A program made the translations under genes and the position numbers. Shown here one piece after another: positions 46,582 to 57,745 of a stretch of DNA of 64,000 nucleotides (the stretch's first letter is position 1; every line of letters starts with the position of its first letter). The DNA lies in the NCBI GenBank assembly GCA_009746045.1, contig RPFO01000052.1, positions 40,001 to 104,000 of the forward strand. The letters run 5' to 3'. Below the pieces are notes generated by a model that saw nothing but the letters and a program-made list of their open reading frames with translations, was not told the DNA's origin and ran no database searches. Source of the DNA: Mesostigma viride (taxonomy: Eukaryota; Streptophyta; Mesostigmatophyceae; Mesostigmatales; Mesostigmataceae).

Positions 46582-47020
46582 AAGCCCGCCCAGCCTGGGC
46601 GATATGTCCTCACCTGGCGTGCCCCCGGCCGCGCGCGGCAGGGCCGCCACCCGTGGACTTTTCATGATAGACTCGGCATGGATATGTGCTACACTAGACG
46701 TGACGGGCTCACACCCGGGCAGCCTCCTGGTTTGTCTGTAATATGGAGGCAGATGGTGCGCAAGGATAGATGGCAAGTAGTGATGAAGGAGACCACCCCC
46801 AAGCCTGTGGGGGCTCCGCGTGCGACCAAGTATGGCATTCATAGCGATTCGGGCCGCGGTGCCCACACCCCTGTCACTATAGGACCTAGATAGCTTATAC
46901 CATCCATTCCATCCCATGTTCCCCTCCCACTGAGGACTTATGCTCATGTGACGCAGTCACGTGTCTATTAATTAATTAATTAATTAATTAATTAATTAAT
47001 TAATTCATTAATTAATTAAT
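46582..47020 (+). pseudogene. LINE 3' end, continued after element 1, with (TTAA)n tail
   Basis: When element 1 and one GCACC copy are removed, the codon frame ...DRLAGT joins directly to KPAQPGRYVLTWRAPGRARQ and continues to WRQMVRKDRWQVVMK, resembling the end of LINE reverse transcriptase proteins. It stops at 46891-46893. A short 3' UTR ends GACGCAGTCACGTGTCTA and a (TTAA)n tract (46967-47020), probably the LINE tail. Confidence 0.65.
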
Positions 47021-47058
47021 GGATTACTACAGCATCATGTGGGAACATATACATCCAG

Positions 47059-47637
47059 TGTTACGTCCCGGCCCTTTTGGTCGGACGTAACAATATGGAA
47101 TAAATTACTAAGGCCGTTTGGTCTGTTGTAATGGGTTTTATGGATATTGTGTGAATTGGACTAGTTATTTTGGTTCTAGGTTGACCTTTCAGGGGCCGGT
47201 GCAGTGGCGCCGCGCCAGTTCTGAGTCCGTCTGTAGTTCTATGCGTGGATCCTGTAGTTGAGGGTCGATGTCGGCCCGGATCCTACGTGGAATGATTGAC
47301 TTGGAGTGTTCTAGAAGGATTGGCGTTGTATCTGCGCCGCAACCGACCTAGGTTAAATTAGTCCGAGGACGAGAGTCTCGTCCTCTTGGTTTGATGATTG
47401 TTAAGTGCGAAAACGCCTTTACATTGAGCCCGGGGCAATCATCCATTTGTAATTGGTATTGCTAGCCAATATAAGTGTGTACAATTAGCTTGGCATCAAG
47501 CCGCGGTGCCAGATATCTCACAACTCACGTCGTGAAGCGCAATCTACATTAAGCCACCTTGAATTATTCCTGATTCCGGCAAGGAGGATCTTTCGCTACG
47601 TAGCTCAGGCTAGGTGTGTCTGGGCCGGGACGTAACA
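47059..47637 (+). repeat. Element 2 5' LTR (579 bp)
   Basis: Begins TGTTACGTCCCGGCCCTTTT and ends GGCCGGGACGTAACA. The first 34 bases contain a perfect 10-bp inverted pair, TGTTACGTCC and GGACGTAACA. AATAAATTAC lies near the start. The first ~164 bp match 60758-60921. Confidence 0.93.
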
Positions 47638-48362
47638 CTGGTATCGGAGGAAATGTGCTGGAAAGGTTAGCTAACTCTCGCGGAGAGGGTTAGTGAGGCC
47701 AATTAGGATACCAAGGCGGAGCTTGGCGTAGATAGAGGTTCCGGAATTCAACGATTGCTGACAGGTCGGCGGCCAGCCCGTAAAGGGATTCAACGACGAC
47801 CTACATAGACAGCAAGCGGCCAGTCTGGGATACTCGGCGGGGCTAGCCATAGTCCTGTGGTGAGGTGCTGTCAACGATAGCGTCCATTTCTCCTGCCTTC
47901 AACGACACCAGGTGGCGGCCAGCTCAGGGGGGATTAACGTCATCGACGATGGTACGTCCCCTAGTTAGAATTCCTTCTTTATAAGCTATGCCTGCTGAAG
48001 GCTAGCTGGTGAGCTCGCTTTCTCTCCGGGTCCGCACGCGTAGGGGGTTTATGTTAAACGTTGTACCTTCTATAGGTTGTAAATGTTGTTGGTGCCTATG
48101 GACGTCGCGGAGACGGACATCGTTGTTTGACCTGCAAGGGGTCGTAGGGGTGGATACCGTCTGGCCGTTGCCGACTATGTTGACGGTGTTTACCTCCGAG
48201 TGCTTATCGTATAGCCCGTGCCGCGGAAAGCTCGGGCGTGTGCTGTGTTAGACTCTGTGCTTCTCCCTCGTTTGTTTTGGTAAAGGTCACTGCACCTAGA
48301 GGTAGCCCTGGGTACTCCGGCTTTTCTCCTTTTTGCAAGCTTCTGCTAGGCTACTATGTAAC
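47638..48362 (+). other. Element 2 primer-binding site and leader
   Basis: TGGTATCGGAG at 47639-47649 is close to the initiator-Met tRNA primer site. The rest of the ~700-bp leader has no coding similarity; CAACGA phrases recur at 47749, 47791 and 47900. Confidence 0.75.
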
Positions 48363-48706
48363 ATGCCCAGACGCAACAGAATAAATAAGGGTGGTCAATC
48401 TGGATTTCCTTACTATGCCGTGGCCCATGATGGGGGCGAGGGTAGACCAGCCATATTTTACAGTTGGAAGGCATGTGAAGAACACATCAAGGAGAAGATA
48501 ATGTCCAAAGACTCTAGTGCTAAGTGGAAGGGGTTTGATAACATCACGGATGCAGATAGGTTTGTTATAGGGAGCACATGCCATTGCCTGAGGGGATGCA
48601 CACCACTCGTGAATGCTCTAAGCCACCCACGCACAGCAGCCAGGAGGAGGGGACAGCAGTTACAGTTACCTTCTCTCAGTTGACCATTGGCCCTAGCAGA
48701 CAATAG
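48363..48706 (+). pseudogene. Element 2 ORF0: hybrid-binding (Cauli_VI / RNase H1 N-terminal) domain, one frameshift
   Basis: From the ATG of MPRRNRINKGG the frame reads FPYYAVAHDGGEGRPAIFYS, WKACEEHIK and WKGFDNITDADRFV. This is the same hybrid-binding signature as element 1 ORF0, with the YYAVAHDGG core identical. Near 48570 one base appears lost, and the tail continues in another frame to a TAG at 48704. That frame ends TAVTVTFSQLTIGPSRQ, matching QAVTVTFSQLTVSTPPRQ of element 1. Both ends of the protein are therefore conserved between the elements, which supports a real gene and a single recent frameshift. Confidence 0.78.
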
Positions 48707-48756
48707 AGGGGATTATTACTAGGGAGTAGTATTAGGTTCTATATATATTTGGGGCC

Positions 48757-48963
48757 ATGGGGCCCCTGACCTCCGCCTTCTTCAAGGAGTGTTGCCGGCT
48801 CCAGGAGGACCGGCTGGACCTGGAGGGCCAGCGGGCCCCATGGTCGGCGCGGACCTGGACGTCATATTGGCGTCAGCGCTTGTCGGTGGCGCTGACTCGG
48901 GCCATGGCTGACATCATGCTCCGCCGTACGCGGGCTGATTTTGCGGTGCAGCAGGGCTATTAG
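48757..48963 (+). CDS. Small ORF between ORF0 and gag of element 2
   Basis: A 68-codon frame (MGPLTSAFFKECCRLQED...) with charged and aromatic residues and no recognised domain. Element 1 shows no counterpart in this position, so it may be chance or a leftover of gag-like coding sequence. Confidence 0.25.
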   Translation: MGPLTSAFFKECCRLQEDRLDLEGQRAPWSARTWTSYWRQRLSVALTRAMADIMLRRTRADFAVQQGY

Positions 48964-50340
48964 GTTCCTCCCGTTAGGCGTTTCCATTGGTCTTATCGTA
49001 GTATAGAGCTTTGACATGGCTCTGTACATAGGTTTATAGCTGGGCGTTTGCTTTGGTTTGAGTGATTTCACTCTGCTGTAAGTAATTATATTTTTAATAT
49101 ATATAGATCTATAGCACGTGGTTGCTCTCTCTCTCCCTCTCTTTCCTTCTTTCTGGGGAGGTGTTGCCTGCAGTGTAAGGTACCGGTACGAGCACCATGC
49201 CAACACGGTACCAAACAAGGAACGCAAGAGAGACAGAAGATGAGACTAGAGAAAGAGACTCAGAGAATAGAGGGGTAGAACAGGTAGACAACCACGAGCA
49301 CGGTACAGAGGTGATAGAGGTACCACCGGTGTGCAGCAACAACATCAGCAGCAACAGTCACCGCAGCAGCAACGGCAACAACACTGGTAACTCCGGCCGC
49401 AGCAACAACAACCTCAGACGAGACCACAATGGCTATCACATGATCCTGAGCAGCACGGAGACGAGAGTGAAGATGCCCTGCACTACCGTTATCGGCAGCC
49501 CGCCACAGGGCGGCCATTGCATCCTTGGGCGGGGCGGGGGCGTCCCCAGGGACCTCCGCCGGCCTCCACCCACCGTGGCAGACGCAGAGTGTCCTTTGGC
49601 AGTACTTCCCTGCTACCCAAGGCACTATGGAATTCGGATGACGAGGGGGAGATTCCAGGGGCAGATGACGAGTTCGGCGATCTGGAAGGGACCGGTGAGG
49701 ATGACGAGGGTCCAGGGACACAGGGCCCGCCCGTTGGTACTCATAGACCACGGGCCCGGCCAGGGGATGACCGAAGCAGCGTCACTGCCCGAGACGAGGA
49801 GACTCATACGCCCGTCCAACGTCCTGTACCCCAACCACAGCGTCCACGGGCGCTGGACAGCAGTGTGGCCCCCTCGCCCGCGACCGTCGGCAACCTGAAT
49901 TTCAGCAGGGTGGCATTGGATGACCCGGGGTATGAACACCCCTCATCGGTACAGGTGCGGCGGACGCATGGTACGCCGTCCAGATCCGGATCTCTCCCCC
50001 GGTCGCAGCCCCCCGCATTCGGCTCCATCTCCTACAGAGAGGTCGGTGGGCCTATTACCAACACGGTAAAGGCCCCACCGATGCCCACTTTCAAGACTGT
50101 ACCCAAGCTGCACGCGGATATGAAACCGCGAGAGGTCGACGAATGGGGACGCATGTGGCAACAGCAGTATACTGTCTGGCGCAATCACAACAGCTGGAAG
50201 CTTGCCACCTGTGATCTGATCCCGCACGTGGTCAACACCTGCATGGACCCCTCGGTGGTGAGCATCTTGAACTGTGAGAGCATCGCATCCCAGTCGTACC
50301 CGCAAACCGTGGAGGAGTTGATGGACCGGGTGCGCCGCAA

Positions 50341-50944
50341 TTGATACTAGTTACTCATTGGAGGCCATGGAGTTAGGAAACCAACCAGATACACTAGTTT
50401 GTTACAAATACGTGCCTGCCCATAAAAGGCGGCAAGCTCATAAAACACAGTTTTCAGCTGAGAAATTCGTTCACTAGCTCCAGCCCGCTGGCATGGCAGC
50501 AAAGTCCTACTGCAGTGGGTGGGTGGGTGGGAAGCTGCAAGGAGGACGCCTCCCCTCCCCTCCACCGCCCTTAGTACAACGCTAGCTCCACAACCGGAGT
50601 ACGGATGAGGGCCTTAAAGTTAAGGCCGGTAAGTATATGGTAAGTCGCCTACGGAGAGGGGTGTATGCCACAAAATTATTCTGGCACCAATACACCCCTT
50701 CCGTCCTTTCTTACATGACACCGACGGTACCCCTAATCAGGTGCCGCACACCTGACATTAGATAGGCACCACCGGCCCTAGCTCCTATTCCCTATTCCCA
50801 TTCCGTCATTTTTACTAGGTCGTTTTTCAGGTCGGGGGGTAAAATACCCACATTAGATAGGAAACTATCTAACCGGCTGGCTGCCCTTCCCCTTGAGCCC
50901 CTTTGTCGTTCAAATATAAAACGAGCATGAGCTCACCAAATACC
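50341..50944. mobile_element. Insertion A in element 2 gag (~0.6 kb, unidentified)
   Basis: About 600 bp with no coding content separates two adjacent gag segments, by comparison with element 1. It contains an inverted pair AGGGGTGTAT / ATACACCCCT (about 50657 and 50689) and repeated CATTAGATAGG. No clean terminal repeat or target duplication was found, so its class is unknown and its ends are approximate. Confidence 0.6.
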
Positions 50945-51094
50945 CCCAGACGCGGAGATCCACGAGCGACTCGCCTTCGGCAAGCTGCGCCAGGGGACCA
51001 CTCCATATCGCGATCGGTTTCTGTCCAAGTTTGAGTCCAGCGCCGCTTACCTGACCGACATGACCTGGTACGAGTACAAGATCAGATTCATTGA

Positions 51095-52876
51095 TGTTAG
51101 CGCTCCCACGGTCCTAAATTTAGGACTTTGTCCTAAATCGTCCTAGTGGTCACTATAACCGAGGTACCGGGGGGGGGGGGTTCACTATATGGACCGTACC
51201 CCATGTGGACCGTACCCGGCATGATGTACCCGACCCGTGGTACCGGCACATGGTACCCGGATTCCGTACCCGGGTACCGGGTATAATGGCGGGAAAGTAG
51301 GTACCTCGACCAAAAATATAACCGATTTTGGAGCGAAAAAGTGGGTGCGGGAATGAAGTGAGGTGGATATGGCGACCTGACAATCGTGGCCGGCGTTTTC
51401 ACGTGCGTTTATCATTTCGGGCGCCCAGTAGCAAAACCGAAAGGTGGTTAGTTATGCTTAAAGGCTGTGAATACTATCTGCGCAAGTTTTTATGTGTAGC
51501 GCTGTAGCACAGCGGCACAACACAAATGGGTCGCAGATCGCCTGCTCGCGGAGGGTCGATTTTGGCACAAACATGTTAGTGTATTAGCGATGGTGGTGCG
51601 AATCAAGCCAGGAAATTTTTGTGGACGATTTGCATTATAGTCTGGATCGAGTTTAGAAACGGAGTATTTGACATGGGAGCGCCTGGGCCGTGATATTCTT
51701 GCCCGATTTCCATTGTCGACCATGTTTTAGGGACGTTCAGGCTGGGCAGCGAGCGCACCTTATAGGTCTTCACTTTCGGTATTTCTTGGACCTAGAACGC
51801 AGCAAAAGCGTGGTTTATATCATTTTCGAACCGGTTGGCCAGCTTTGGTGCGCTCAGCTCTCGGAAAGCTGACCTCGCTGCGGATTTCAGCGACTTTTTT
51901 GCAACCATCTGGAATGAGGCGACGTAAGTAGCAGGTACGTGCCGGGGTGTCCTAGATCATGAGTGTAACTGGCAACGCTGTCGTGGTGTTTTGAGTCAGC
52001 CAGCTATGCCTAAAAAGAGGGGACGCTCTCTGTGCACATAACTGTCACACATAGTTGGTTTACGTCATACAATTTTTTACGTCTCTATCTTCGTCGTCCG
52101 CTGCAGCTAAAACACACATGCGTAAGAGCAGTTTTACTCATGTGTTAGTTATAAACCATGGTCCTATGGCCTGCAGTCGTTCAGGGTGTTCTCAGACAGT
52201 ATATACAGTATGGTTTACGTGTTACATGCACCCTGAATTCGCTCACAAAGCGTTGCATGTTAGCACAACGTTGTTTTGTAACTTGATTTGGCTGCATTCA
52301 TGTGTTAGTTGCAATGCAAATGCATTGTTTTTTCATCGCTGGGTGGTGGCCAGCATGTCCGTGATGTCAAAGAAGGTTTGGCATATGCTTAGAGAAAGTT
52401 TACCGCAAGGGGTGGGCCATGTTCAAGCCGGGCAACCTCAGCAACCATGCAACCGTATATATTGCATTACCTGCACCATCTGTGACACCGTCAAGCACGC
52501 GTATATATAGAGGCAGCCACAGCAGGGTATGGCCTTGTTATACGCTGCCCGGCCGCCATCCCAAGGCCTCGTAGGGTCCCCTAGCGCTTGTAAGATGCTC
52601 AAGGGACCGTGTGGATAGCATGGTAATGCGTTGACACTAATTGGTCCTAATGGTCCCAAAACCCACATTTTGGCCATATTCGCGCTTTGAGGTCTGGCAG
52701 GTGGCAGGGCCCATTCATGCACTAAATGTAATTATTTGACCCCAGGTTTTTGATAGAAACTAAAAAAGTGTGTTATCTGTCATGGGCACGAATGCCAGGG
52801 TCAAATTTTAATGTTTGCATGTATATATTTTAATTCCACGTGGTCCTAAATTTAGGACTTTTACTGGGAACATGGA
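51095..52876. mobile_element. Insertion B in element 2 gag (~1.8 kb, non-autonomous, unidentified)
   Basis: About 1.78 kb of non-coding DNA separates gag codons that are adjacent in element 1. A perfect 16-bp palindrome GTCCTAAATTTAGGAC lies near both ends (51111-51126 and 52843-52858). CATTGA occurs at both junctions (51089 and 52877) and may be the target duplication. A cluster of nine GTACC motifs is at 51163-51303. No transposase frame was seen. Confidence 0.65.
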
Positions 52877-53574
52877 CATTGAGGCACTCAGCCCCGAGCT
52901 GCAGGACGAGGTATACTAAAGCACTACGCTGAGGTTCCTTGGAAGGAGTGGGACATCTTGAATATCCAGAGATATCTTCTGCAGGTGGCCGATGTGGTGA
53001 CTCCCGGGCGCGCACCCTCAGTGCGTCGTTTCTTCAGGCCAGCTCCCCCGAGGCGGGTGAATCAGATGTACTCCACTGAGTTCGCCGGAGAGGAGGAGGA
53101 CGATTACCTCGACGACCCTGATGATGATGGCTACACTGACCAGGGTGTCAACGCGATTGATGCTAGCAAGGCGCGGTGCTTCATGTGCAGCGAGGTGGGA
53201 CACCTCAAGCGTGACTGCCCCAAGCTCCGGGGCAAGCACGCCGGTCGCGGTGCAGGGGAGACGGAACCCAGTGTTCGCTTCTCTGGTCCAGCCTTCGGCA
53301 GCCGCCCCGACTCCTCCGGTCCCCGGGACCGACCCCGCAACGCGGGCGAGCGGGCGGCTCGCCTGCAGCATGCCAGACAGGTCCCGACTCAGTACCAGCA
53401 GCCGCGACCGCCCGCGACCAGCTCTACCAAGGGCGTGTTGCGTGCGGTTAACGAGATTGAGGCGCGGCGACAGTCCTCCTCTTCCGGTCAGGCGCACGCC
53501 GTGGCTGGCTACGAGTATGACGACGAGGAAGAGGCTGACGAAGAGGAGGAGGGGGGGGAAGAGGGCGGGCGGTC

Positions 53575-56500
53575 GGGCGAGGCGGCCTCCCGTCCCACCG
53601 CTCCTCGGGAGTAGTAGCCTTGCCCGTGGGCTTGGACCCCGGGGTAGATGATAGGGTAGAGAAATCAGATGGTAGTCCTGACGCGGAGTCAATTAGAGTA
53701 GAGGTAGACATCAATAACGTGGCTTCCGACGCGGCCACCCAACGGGCGCGTGTATCTCAGGGAGGCTCGCGACATTTGTTTCTTTTCAGTGGAGGGTTAC
53801 TGGTTCCTCCCACCGTCCTTGACCCGTATTTGAAGGAGAAAACGGTCATGGACGTGAAGTTTTTGGTCGACACCGGCGCCTCCACGTCCTTCATTAATGA
53901 GGCCCTGGTGCGCCGGCTGGGCCTGGTTCCACGACCGCACAACACGGCAGTGCATGTCACCTATTCGGATGGCCGGCGACACCAATCGCCGGGCCTGGCA
54001 GACATCAAGGGCGTGCTGCAAGGCACGCCGGTGGACCTGGTGGCGACTATTGCGCCGCTGGGCGCTGCAGACATCATCATTGGAGTGGACTGGTTGGACA
54101 AGCAGGATGTAGACATAAGTGTACGCCGACGGGTAGTTTGGTTTCCGGATGGATCCTTTTGGTGCCCCTACAGCGAGTACAGGGCACAGGCCGCCGAGGT
54201 CCATAACATTACACACGAGCGCTCGGCGGACGGGCCTCGACCAGCGTCCCAGATCCTGATGAGTCGCAAGACGCTGGCACGCCAGCTTCGGAAGGGCAAG
54301 GAGTATGCGATGTACCGTATAGACCTGGACAGCACTCAGGCCATGCTCAACGAGATCGGCGACGGCTTCACTCCGGACGAGCTGGCGCGGTTCAACGCCG
54401 TCTTGGAGAAGCGCTCTACTCTCTTCGCGGATCGCACGCCCCAGTTCCCTCCCAATCGATCGGTGCTACACCGTATCCAGGTCCAGGAGGGTTCCGGGCC
54501 GACAGCGTCTCCCATGTACCGCATGGGCCCGGTCGAGCTGGTGGAGCTCAAGAAGATCCTCATTTCGCTGCTCGACGCCGGGCTCATTGAACCCAGCAAC
54601 AGCCCCTTTTCAGCGGGCGTGCTGCTCGTTCCCAAGCCAGGGGGCAAGTGGCGTTTGGTGACTGACTACCGGAAGCTGAACGCCATCACTGTCAAGTCCC
54701 GGTATCCCCTACCGAGGATCGACGACATCTTCAACCGTGTCCAAGGGGCTACGTGCTTCACTGTCATCGACTGTGCGGACGGGTTTTGGCAGCTGCGCAT
54801 CGCGCCGGAAGACTGCCACAAGACCGCGTTCGCCACGCCCTTCGGCCACTACCAGTTTCGGGTGGCGGCAATGGGCCTGTGTAATTCGCCTGCGTCCTTC
54901 CAGATGCTGATGAACGACATCCTCCGTCCGGTGATGGGCACGGCCCACCTGCCGCAGGTCTCCAAGGATCTGACGGACCCGCAGAAGGGGGCGCGCACCA
55001 TGGACCTACAAGCGCACGTGCGCGCTGGCGTACCTGGACGACATCCTGGTGTACTCCAAGACGTTCGAGGAGCACCTGGAGGATGTTGACGCAGTGCTGC
55101 AGATCATGGAAGACGAGCACCTGTCGGCGCGGAAGGCCAAGGTGCGCGCCGGCCGCTGTGTGCCTTTTCTGGGCCATACCCTGTCCGCGGACGGCATCGC
55201 GACCGACCCGGAGAAGATCGAGGCCGTACAGCAATGGCCGGTCCCCACGGACGTGAAGGGGGTGCGCAGTTTCCTGGGGTTGGCATCCTACTACCGGCGG
55301 TTCATTCCGAGGTTTGCCACCATCGCCGCCCCGATCAACGCTCTTCTCAAGAAGGGTACCCAGTTCCTTTGGGCTGAGCAGTGCCAACAGGCCTTCGAGG
55401 CACTTAAGCGCCACCTCACCACAGCGCCTGTCCTCGTCCTACCGGACCCGTCCCTTCCTTTCGTCGTGGCTACTGACGCCAGCAAGGTGGCCATCGGGGG
55501 CGTTCTCCTGCAGGATCAAGGCAAGGGCCTTCAGCCCATTGAGTACATCTCACGCACAATGATTCCGGCGGAGCGGAACTATCCAGTGCATCAACAGGAA
55601 CTCCTGGCAGTAGTTTACAGCTGCCACACGTGGCGTCATCATCTTTTGGGAGCCCAGTTTTCGGTGGCCATTAGTGAGCAGGGGGGTCTCGACCCTCACC
55701 GCCTGGTGATCCATACCGACCACCGGCCGCTCACCCATCTCCTGGTGCAGCCCAATCTGACGCCCCGCCAAGCGCGGTGGATGGAGTACTTGTCGCAGTT
55801 TGCGCCGTTCAAGATCCAATATGTCAAGGGTGCGGACAACGTGGTGCCCGACGCCCTCTCGCGACGGGCGGACTATTGGTTCTACGAGGACATGGACGTG
55901 CTTCAAGTACCACCTGTGTACCAGTGGCCGCCCCGGGGACCGCCTATGGCGTGGAGCCACGGTCCCCCCGGGCCCGCCACCTGTTTCATCTTGGGCACAC
56001 CACCATGGATGACTTGTCACCCCTCCTGGATGAGCCGGCTCGGCAGAGCGCCCACGAGGACGTGGACACCCCCGGGGAGGGGGAGGGGTCGCATACGCGC
56101 GTGCCCCTCGATCAGTCATGTGGTGCCGCCCCAGGGAATTTTTCAGCTTCAGCCGCTCGGCCCACCCACAGTCTTCTCAGAATTCGTCAACCAGGCGAGA
56201 ACGGATGCGGAGGACAGTCTCGGCCGAGGACGCGTTCACAGTTACGTCGGACCTAGAGACGATGATCAGTCGTTTCACGGTCACGGAAGAAGCGGCGCTC
56301 GAGGCCATCAGGGCACATCCCCAGCAGATGGGCGCCTTCCCTTGCAAGTTCCAGGAAGGGCGCCTGTTCGTGGGTGTCCAGCCGGAGGAATGGCGGCTGT
56401 ACGTCCCTGAGCTTTGTAGGGCCGCCTTGCTCCACGAGCTCCATGATTCCCTCCTAGGCGGACATCAAGGAAGCCACCGTCTCCTTCCCCGGGCCCGCAA

Positions 56501-57735
56501 GCATTTCTACTGGCCAGGGATGAAGGAGTATATCGAGACGTATGTGCGCCAGTGCCCCTCGTGCCAGATCATGAAGTCCAGGAACACGGGCTCTCAAGCC
56601 GTCCCTAAGACGTTGCCTGATCCGATGGGTCCGTGGGATTCCATCATGATGGACTTCATTGGGCCGTTCAAGAAGACGAAGAGCGGCAACAGCATCCATG
56701 GGCTTGGTGTACGTGGACCGCCTGATGCGTATGTGTCACCTGGCCCCGTGTCCGGCCGACCTCACGGCGGAGGAGTGCACCAAGATATACCTGACGCACA
56801 TGTTTGGGTTCCACGGTCTCAGCCGACAGTTCATCTCTGACCGTGACAAGCTCTTCACGGCCAAATTCTGGCAGGAGTTCTTCGAACAGCTGGGCACCAA
56901 GGTGTCGCTGGGCACGGCCTATCACAGCTCGTCGTCGCATCTGGTGGAGCGGTTGAACCGCACAGTGCAAGAGACCATGCGACACTATGACCGACGCGGT
57001 GGGCAGCAATTGGGAGGAGCTTCTGGGCTTGGTGGAGTTCTCCCTGAACAATGCCCCCCAGGCCGCCCATGGATTTACCCCCTTTTTCCTCAACTCCGGC
57101 CGACACCCTCTCACGCCGCCCGAATTGCTTCTGAGCCCCGGACTTGGAGAGGATCAGGACAAGCTGGACACCCTTCAGGGGGTCGATCGGCTGCTGCAGC
57201 GGATGCACCAGGCGCATAACAGCGCCGTCCAGGGCTACCGCGCAGCGACAGAGCGGTATCTGGAGAGGACAGCCGGCAAGCGGGATAACCGGACGCCGTC
57301 CATCGAGGTGGGCGATTGGGTCCTGGTGGAGGGCCCGCAGATCGGACGATTTTCACACAAGGTGGAGAAGGAGCTGAAGACTAAGCTCCGTCCCATGTTC
57401 CTGGGTCCCTACAAGGTCCTCGCCAAGTTCGACGATGTCATGTTCCAAGTGGACATCCCAGTGTCATGGAACCTCACGTCCAACCGCTTCCATCGTGACC
57501 AGCTCAAGTTGTATCACCAGAACACCATCCAGGGCCGGGTCAATCCCCCAGCCCCGCTGGAATTCAATGCGGACACGGGGGAACAGGAGGATGAGGTGGC
57601 AGCGATCGTGGGACACCGGATGTCAAACGGGGACGAGGAGTCCAGCGACAATACCGGGTGCGATGGCGATTCGCGCAGCATGAGTCTGAGGACTCCTGGC
57701 GCACCGCTACTGAGTTAGCTGGGTGCGCCCGTTTA
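53575..57735 (+). pseudogene. pol: Element 2 pol (protease, RT, RNase H, integrase, chromodomain) with several frameshifts
   Basis: Pol is in the -1 frame relative to gag and overlaps its end (GGLPSHRSSGVVALP, matching GGLPALRSSCVVSLP of element 1). Protease VDTGASTSFINEAL is intact. RT includes LLVPKPGGKWRLVTDYRKLN and FTVIDCADGFWQL. A frameshift between about 55000 and 55030 precedes YLDD (55031-55042). RNase H carries VVATDASKVAIGG and HTDHRPLTHL. Another frame change near 56100 leads to the integrase His/Cys region (CPSCQ) and MMDFIGPF; another near 56695 leads to SDRDKLF and HLVERLNR; another near 56990 leads to the C-terminal part (EVGDWVLVEGPQIGRF). The chromodomain (QYRVRWRFAQHESEDSWRT, about 57640-57700) is in a further frame. 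At least five shifts make it non-functional. Confidence 0.9.
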
Positions 57736-57745
57736 TACTAGAAGC

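Larger units (their letters stand above)
49197..53614 (+). pseudogene. gag: Element 2 gag, split by two insertions and several frameshifts
   Basis: Starts MPTRYQTRNARETEDE. A Gln-rich stretch (49320-49440) follows in a shifted frame with a stop near 49390. The main part (49517-50344) carries HPWAGRGRPQ, RRVSFGS, NLNFSRVALDDPGYEHPSSV and the capsid-like PTFKTVPKLHADMKPREVDE. The sequence is cut at about 50340, resumes at about 50945-51094 (IHERLAFGKLRQGTTPYRD), is cut again, and resumes near 52877 (IEALSPELQDEV) with one extra base near 52912. The end (52958-53614) has the zinc knuckle CFMCSEVGHLKRDC and an acidic tail with EEEADEEEEGG. Order and motifs follow element 1 gag. Confidence 0.85.

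Noticed and set aside
53018-53692. 224-codon - strand frame and similar long - frames opposite gag, pol and ORF3.
   Set aside because: They are shadows of GC-rich coding sequence; the + frames carry conserved motifs.
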